Origin: Paenibacillus sp. FSL R7-0337
Lineage (GTDB): Bacteria > Bacillota > Bacilli > Paenibacillales > Paenibacillaceae
Reading direction: 5' to 3'
Length of the DNA stretch: 64,000 nucleotides
Assembly: GCF_037969875.1 (NCBI RefSeq)
Contig: NZ_CP150218.1
Span: 620,001 to 684,000 of the forward strand
Shown here one piece after another: positions 59,610-64,000 of the stretch (position 1 is its first letter; each line of letters starts with the position of its first letter). The notes beneath the pieces were generated by a model, which was not told the DNA's origin, made no database searches, and saw only the letters and a list, made by a program, of their open reading frames with translations. The translations under genes were made by a program, and so were the position numbers.

Positions 59610-60488
59610 TCAGCGCCCCTTTCCATAAAAGTCCATGAAAATCTGTTCAAGCGTCTGGGGAGTTGACACCATATGAGCCACTTTACATTGAGCCAGTAGG
59701 CGCAGCATAGGGTCATAATCCTCTTTGATAAAGATCTCAACGATAAGGGGAGCTCTTTGTATATAATTCAGAGTACTGTTTTGGAGAATAGCCATACCTT
59801 CCTTATCCACCATGGTAACAACAAAGCTTTGCGGCAACGCTGCTTTTAGTAAGCGGATGCTCTCAACGGCAACAAGTTCTCCCTCGCGTATAATAGCTGC
59901 CCGTTCACAGGTCTGATCGATCTCATCAAATAGGTGAGAGGACATCAGGACAGTTTTCCCCCGGCCGCGTTCCTCAATAATCAATTCTATAAAACGTTTC
60001 TGCATAAGCGGGTCCAGTCCGCTTGTCGGCTCATCCAGAATGATAACCTCAGGATCATGCATAAAGGCCGCAATTAATCCTACTTTTTGCTTCATTCCTT
60101 TGGACATTTTACGGATTTTCCCGCCAGGCTCCAGCTCGAATCTGTCAATTAATTGACTGCGGCGTATATGATCTTTACGTCCCCTTAACTCATCAATAAA
60201 GGTCAGAAATTGAAGTCCGGTCATGTAATCGTAGAACGCAATTTCCCCGGGTACATACCCCAGAGTCTTTTGGATCTGTGCAGCGTCTCTACTGCAGTCA
60301 AGGCCCTTGATCGTTGCCCTCCCGCTCGTTGGGTGAACGAAACCCATCAACTGGCGGAGCGTTGTTGTTTTTCCGGCTCCATTAGGTCCCAGAAAACCGA
60401 AAACCTCGCCTTCCTTCACCTCAAAGCTAATCTCCCGTACTCCTTTGCCATTGGAATAGAGCTTGGTTAATGCTTCGATTATAATCAA
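59610..60488 (-). CDS. ABC transporter ATP-binding protein
   Basis: 292 residues from TTG 60488 (GGGAGG upstream; frame open to 60509). Walker A LGPNGAGKTTTLRQL, Q-loop MGFVHP, signature MSKGMKQKVG, Walker B VIILDEPTSGLDP and the switch His in SSHLF. The C-terminal 80 residues resemble exporter-type nucleotide-binding subunits. It forms an exporter with the permease at 58807. The promoter region to the divergent TetR gene (60489-60626) holds GTTATATAAC (60511-60520), a likely operator half. Confidence 0.92.
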   Translation of the reverse strand: MIIIEALTKLYSNGKGVREISFEVKEGEVFGFLGPNGAGKTTTLRQLMGFVHPTSGRATIKGLDCSRDAAQIQKTLGYVPGEIAFYDYMTGLQFLTFIDELRGRKDHIRRSQLIDRFELEPGGKIRKMSKGMKQKVGLIAAFMHDPEVIILDEPTSGLDPLMQKRFIELIIEERGRGKTVLMSSHLFDEIDQTCERAAIIREGELVAVESIRLLKAALPQSFVVTMVDKEGMAILQNSTLNYIQRAPLIVEIFIKEDYDPMLRLLAQCKVAHMVSTPQTLEQIFMDFYGKGR

Positions 60489-60510
60489 AAGCTTGACGCC
60501 TCCCGTCAAA

Positions 60511-60520
60511 GTTATATAAC
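60511..60520. promoter_or_regulatory. Palindrome near the ABC exporter promoter
   Basis: GTTATATAAC is a perfect 10-bp palindrome, 23 bp before the ATPase start; a related ATATATAAC lies near 60571. Probably a TetR site. Confidence 0.4.
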
Positions 60521-60626
60521 AAAAATAATTTCAGTTACATAATATTCTCATCTTGCTATGAAGTCAATAAATATATAACATAAGGGTATACTGTTTCATA
60601 AATACCGGAATTAGGTGGAATATATC

Positions 60627-61214
60627 ATGAATGGCTTTGAAAAACGAAGACAACAGAAGAAAAAGCAAATTTTAGAATCGTTAACGGATATGGTCATGAC
60701 GAGAAACTTTAAAGAGATAGGCGTGCGCGAGATTGCACAGCATGCAGGTGTCTCTCCGGGATCCATCTATAATTTTTTTGGCAATAAAGAGGAGCTGGCC
60801 AAAGAAGTTTTTTACCATCAAATGGAGGAAGAGGGTAAAGATTTCATCCAAATGATGAACTCAGACCTGCCCTTTGAAGAAAAGATGAATAAGATGTATG
60901 AGGTATCGGTGAACAATCAGGAATCCATAACCAGCGAAGGGATGAAGAACTTTATCTTTACAGATCCGGCATTCAAAGCATATGTTGAGCAGTATGCCAA
61001 TACTGTTGCCATCCCAGAAATCATGAAATTAATTGAACAGGGGAAAGCTGAGGGGAAAGTAACTGGGGGCGTATCTGCAGAAGCTATTATGATTTTTATG
61101 AACGGAATTATCACTATGCTAGGCAATCCGTCCATTGCTGAGAACTTAACTGTTGACTTAAGAAAAGAGTTAGGAAATCTATTTCTGTATGGGGTATTGG
61201 GCAAGAAAGAGTAG
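60627..61214 (+). CDS. TetR/AcrR-family regulator of the ABC exporter
   Basis: 195 residues from ATG 60627 with AGGTGG upstream (frame open from 60615). Helix-turn-helix GVREIAQHAGVSPGSIYNFF (about 31-50) and a helical ligand domain. Divergent from the ABC exporter, it is expected to repress it until the exported compound binds. Confidence 0.92.
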   Translation: MNGFEKRRQQKKKQILESLTDMVMTRNFKEIGVREIAQHAGVSPGSIYNFFGNKEELAKEVFYHQMEEEGKDFIQMMNSDLPFEEKMNKMYEVSVNNQESITSEGMKNFIFTDPAFKAYVEQYANTVAIPEIMKLIEQGKAEGKVTGGVSAEAIMIFMNGIITMLGNPSIAENLTVDLRKELGNLFLYGVLGKKE

Positions 61215-61255
61215 TGTTCTCCGGATGGAGAGGACAATATACGCCGTCAATATTC

Positions 61256-61340
61256 TTTACTTTCTCTCTTGAGAACTATATAATAAAGCCAATTGTATAC
61301 TGAAGTACCCGGAGGAGCCTGCCAACAGCGGGCTCTTTTT
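61256..61340 (+). promoter_or_regulatory. Promoter and leader hairpin of the usp-mrp operon
   Basis: TTTACT (61256-61261), 17 bp, TATAAT (61279-61284). About 25 nt after the expected start is a stem GAGCCTGC (61315-61322) with GCGGGCTC (61328-61335) followed by TTTTTG, a terminator. It may be an attenuator in the leader; it could also end the tetR transcript. Confidence 0.6.
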
Positions 61341-61381
61341 GTGTTTTTACCTGGAAAAAATTAACTTACGGAGGATTTGAA

Positions 61382-62014
61382 ATGGAAATGAAGCTGGAGA
61401 GTATTATGGTGTGTGTGCATTACGGGCCCCATGGACAACGGTTGATTCAGAGAGGCGGCGAGCTGGCCAGAAAGCTTCAGGCTCCGCTTACTGTTCTTAC
61501 TGTTGATGCCAGCGGAGATGGTGAATATAATCACGAGAAGCAGTTGTACCTCTCCGCTTGGGAGCAGCAGACCCAGGATGCCGGAGGGCAATTTCTGAAC
61601 CGCAAATGCAACGGGAAAAAGACAGCTCAGGTCATCGTGGAAACTGCTCAAGAATACCAAGTGACACAGATTGTGCTGGGGCAATCCAGCCAAACCCTGT
61701 GGCAGGAAATTACACGCGGCAATTTCATCAATGATCTGATGGAGCTGGTCGGCACCATTGATCTTCATCTCGTTGCCGTTCAAAGGTATCCCGAGCTTCT
61801 GGAGCAGACACATGAACGGGGATTTACTGCCTATCTGGCCAAAAAAGGCGACCGCTATATTTTAATGGAGGAGAATACTGGCAGCGAGGCGATAAAGGGC
61901 ACCTTCTTCCGGGAATTGGATACGGATTTTAATACAGGTCTCTTTAAAATGGTTACCAATGGCGAGGCACAATATTTAAGAATTGTACAGAATGAATGGG
62001 TCAAGCCGAAGTGA
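61382..62014 (+). CDS. Universal-stress-like protein preceding the Mrp operon
   Basis: 210 residues from ATG 61382 (GGAGG six nt upstream). Residues 1-140 match the Usp domain of KdpD-type proteins: ESIMVCVHYGPHGQRLIQRG, the strand TQIVLGQSSQTLWQEITRG with the nucleotide-binding GxS, and DLHLVAV. The last 70 residues have no recognised domain. The mrpA gene follows by 35 bp. A role in Na+ or pH homeostasis is inferred from position. Confidence 0.8.
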   Translation: MEMKLESIMVCVHYGPHGQRLIQRGGELARKLQAPLTVLTVDASGDGEYNHEKQLYLSAWEQQTQDAGGQFLNRKCNGKKTAQVIVETAQEYQVTQIVLGQSSQTLWQEITRGNFINDLMELVGTIDLHLVAVQRYPELLEQTHERGFTAYLAKKGDRYILMEENTGSEAIKGTFFRELDTDFNTGLFKMVTNGEAQYLRIVQNEWVKPK

Positions 62015-62049
62015 GCACTATAACTATAGATAGAAAGGGGTACTGAGCC

Positions 62050-64000
62050 GTGCTGCATATCATAATTCTTCTTCCGTTTCTACTATCCGCGCTGTTACTG
62101 CTGACCAGACAAACTGCGCGCTTCCATCTGGGATGGCTCGTCCTGCCCCTGCCAGCGGCGCTATTCCTGTATTTGCTGACGAGGATTCCTGTGATCCGTG
62201 CAGGAGATTCTATAGTAGACACCTTCGCCTGGATGCCGTCTTTTGGAGTAAATATCACCTTGATCCTGGATGGGCTAAGTCTGATCTTTGTCCTGCTGAT
62301 TTCGGGAATGGGGGCACTCGTTGTGCTATACTCCATTTTTTATCTCGACAAACAGACGGAGGGAATCCGGCGGTTCTATATGTACCTGCTCATCTTCATG
62401 GGCGCCATGCTGGGGGTAGTGCTGTCCGATAATCTGATCGTACTATACGGGTTCTGGGAACTTACCAGTATATCCTCATTCCTGCTTATTGCTTTCTGGT
62501 ACGGGCGGGAAAGATCCGGTTATGGGGCACTCAAGTCTATGCTGATCACCGTGTTCGGCGGACTTGCCATGTTTGCCGGATTTAATCTGCTGTATGTGAT
62601 GACCGGTACGTATAGTATCCGCGAGATTATTGCATTGGCAGGAACCATCACGGATCACGCTATGTTTATCCCGGCTATGCTGCTGATTCTGCTGGGTGCC
62701 TTTACGAAATCGGCTCAGTTTCCGTTCCATATCTGGCTGCCGGACGCCATGGAAGCTCCGACTCCGGTCAGCGCCTATCTTCACTCCGCTACCATGGTCA
62801 AGGCAGGGATTTATCTGGTGGCCAGGCTTACTCCTGTCTTTGCGGGGCAAGCGGAGTGGTTCTGGCTGGTGTCTGTAACCGGCCTGCTTACTTTGATCTA
62901 TGGGTCGTTCAAAGCGATCCGGCAGACAGATCTCAAAGCCTTACTGGCCTATTCTACGATCAGCCAATTGGGCCTCATCATGTCACTCTTTGGTCTGGGA
63001 TCAGCAGCCGGCTTTGCCGGCGGAAGACAAGACGCGATTTTTTATACGATGGCTACTACAGCCGCGCTGTTCCACCTCATCAATCATGCTGTGTTCAAAG
63101 GCAGCCTGTTCATGGTGGTAGGCATCATCGACCATGAGACCGGCACCCGCGATCTCCGCAAGCTGGGCGGACTGATGTCGCTTATGCCGATTACCTTCTC
63201 GGTCGCACTAATGGGGGCGTTCTCCATGGCCGGGCTGCCTCCATTCAGCGGATTTCTCAGCAAAGAGATGTTCTTCACTGCGGTACTGAATATCTGCGAG
63301 TTCGATATTCTGAATTCTGGATTCTGGCTGCAGCTCTTTCCTGTCATTGCCTGGATTGCGAGTGTATTTACTTTTGTATACAGTATGATTCTTGTATTTA
63401 AGACCTTCGGCGGCAAGAAGCATTCAGACAAACTGGACAAAACGCCGCATGAAGCTCCACTAGGACTCTTGCTGGCACCCGTCATTCTGATTTCTTTTAC
63501 ACTGGTGTTTGCCTTTTTCCCGGATCTGGTCTCGGTCACGCTGATTGAGCCGGCAATGGCCTCCATACACACGGGGATGCTCTCTCGGGGGGAGAGCTTT
63601 GAGACTTCTATTCATTTCTGGCATGGCTGGACACCCGAGATCTTCATGACACTTGGTGTTGTAGCAGCCGGAATTCTCCTGTTCAAAAGCTATACCCGGC
63701 TGCGGGTGCTGGACCGTGAAGCCAGGGGGCGGAATACGCTTAACCGGGTATATGATGCGTCGCTCCGTCTACTGGAACGGGGGTCCGCGCGTTTGACAGA
63801 TGCCTATATGACCGGCTCTAACCGCCATTATTTACTGTATATCTTCAGCTTTTTGATCGTGGCTGTGCTTAGTGTTCTCCTCCGGGAACCCGGGATCAGC
63901 TTTGGCATGAAACAGTATGCGGACTTATCCTTCTATGAGTGGGCCGTTATTGTAACGATGCTGCTGGCAGCCTTTGCTGTTCCTTTTGCCAAATCACGGG
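62050..64000 (+). CDS. mrpA: Mrp-type Na+/H+ antiporter subunit A, 3' part beyond the window
   Basis: Open from GTG 62050 (AAAGGGG upstream) to the window end, about 650 residues so far; the full protein is about 800-1000. Many spans with NuoL/MrpA motifs: YGFWELTSISSFLLIAFWYG, the TK segment GAFTKSAQFPFHIWLPDAME, HSATMVKAGIYLVAR and the His-rich FHLINHAVFKGSLFM. The Glu in WELTS and Lys in FTKSAQ lie in the proton path of complex I-like antiporters. Mrp needs six or seven subunits; the others should follow downstream. Preceded by the Usp-like gene in the same operon. Confidence 0.9.
   Translation, partial: MLHIIILLPFLLSALLLLTRQTARFHLGWLVLPLPAALFLYLLTRIPVIRAGDSIVDTFAWMPSFGVNITLILDGLSLIFVLLISGMGALVVLYSIFYLDKQTEGIRRFYMYLLIFMGAMLGVVLSDNLIVLYGFWELTSISSFLLIAFWYGRERSGYGALKSMLITVFGGLAMFAGFNLLYVMTGTYSIREIIALAGTITDHAMFIPAMLLILLGAFTKSAQFPFHIWLPDAMEAPTPVSAYLHSATMVKAGIYLVARLTPVFAGQAEWFWLVSVTGLLTLIYGSFKAIRQTDLKALLAYSTISQLGLIMSLFGLGSAAGFAGGRQDAIFYTMATTAALFHLINHAVFKGSLFMVVGIIDHETGTRDLRKLGGLMSLMPITFSVALMGAFSMAGLPPFSGFLSKEMFFTAVLNICEFDILNSGFWLQLFPVIAWIASVFTFVYSMILVFKTFGGKKHSDKLDKTPHEAPLGLLLAPVILISFTLVFAFFPDLVSVTLIEPAMASIHTGMLSRGESFETSIHFWHGWTPEIFMTLGVVAAGILLFKSYTRLRVLDREARGRNTLNRVYDASLRLLERGSARLTDAYMTGSNRHYLLYIFSFLIVAVLSVLLREPGISFGMKQYADLSFYEWAVIVTMLLAAFAVPFAKSR

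Noticed and set aside
1..64000. Prophage, integron or insertion sequence
   Set aside because: No integrase, transposase, terminal inverted repeats with target duplications, or phage structural genes were seen.

Overview
The window looks like a chromosomal segment of a Paenibacillus-type Gram-positive soil or plant-associated bacterium (Bacillales). The signs are strong purine-rich ribosome binding sites, frequent GTG and TTG starts, a T-box leader, cre-like sites, B. subtilis-type YdfHIJ and Mrp loci, and a large load of GH78/GH3 glycosidases, GPH transporters and AraC regulators. No rRNA, tRNA, insertion sequence, prophage or cas gene was seen. The genus is inferred, not proven.

Layout. 0-5 kb: divergent SDR/LysR pair, a DHFR-like protein, a short UvrA-like ATPase and a probably truncated DUF2306 membrane protein. 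5-12 kb: a DJ-1/PfpI fusion protein and two OmpR-type two-component systems. The kinase of the first is broken by an in-frame TAA; the second faces an M23 lipoprotein across a promoter carrying 11-bp-phased direct repeats. 12-16.7 kb: small stress/redox units, each with a recognisable operator: an MBL-fold hydrolase, an aldo-keto reductase with MerR, and a dihydrolipoamide dehydrogenase divergent from a TetR regulator. 16.7-19 kb: an alanine-type T-box controlling a short alanyl-tRNA synthetase. 19-23.4 kb: a GNAT gene, then a GntR/DUF5808 membrane protein/serine hydrolase operon.

23.6-24.9 kb holds the most interesting locus. A TPR-type RRNPP receptor gene overlaps a 48-codon secreted pro-peptide gene (not a large ORF and easily missed) ending in a short polar tail, followed by a terminator. 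Just downstream is an array of four TGCA-N5-TGCAACA elements at a 51-52 bp period. It looks like a peptide quorum-sensing pair, resembling the AloR/AloP systems reported from P. polymyxa.

25-55 kb is a catabolic island probably aimed at rhamnosylated plant glycosides. It holds an HpaB-like flavin monooxygenase, a TetR regulator, an old-yellow-enzyme reductase, and two parallel sets of GH3 beta-glucosidase, GH78 alpha-L-rhamnosidase, GPH sugar symporter and AraC regulator. Three promoters of set 1 share a TACCATA box exactly 27 bp upstream of the -10 hexamer and a cre-like element just downstream. A P450 with its TetR regulator, a YdfHI-like two-component system with an MMPL exporter (four matching 12-mer boxes), and a TetR/NAD-epimerase unit lie between or beside the sets.

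55-64 kb: an SDR/MerR unit with twin operators, a DinB-like protein, a GNAT remnant, an arsenate reductase broken by an in-frame TAA, an ABC exporter/hydrolase operon opposite a TetR gene, and the start of an Mrp Na+/H+ antiporter operon led by a universal-stress-like protein; mrpA runs off the window end.
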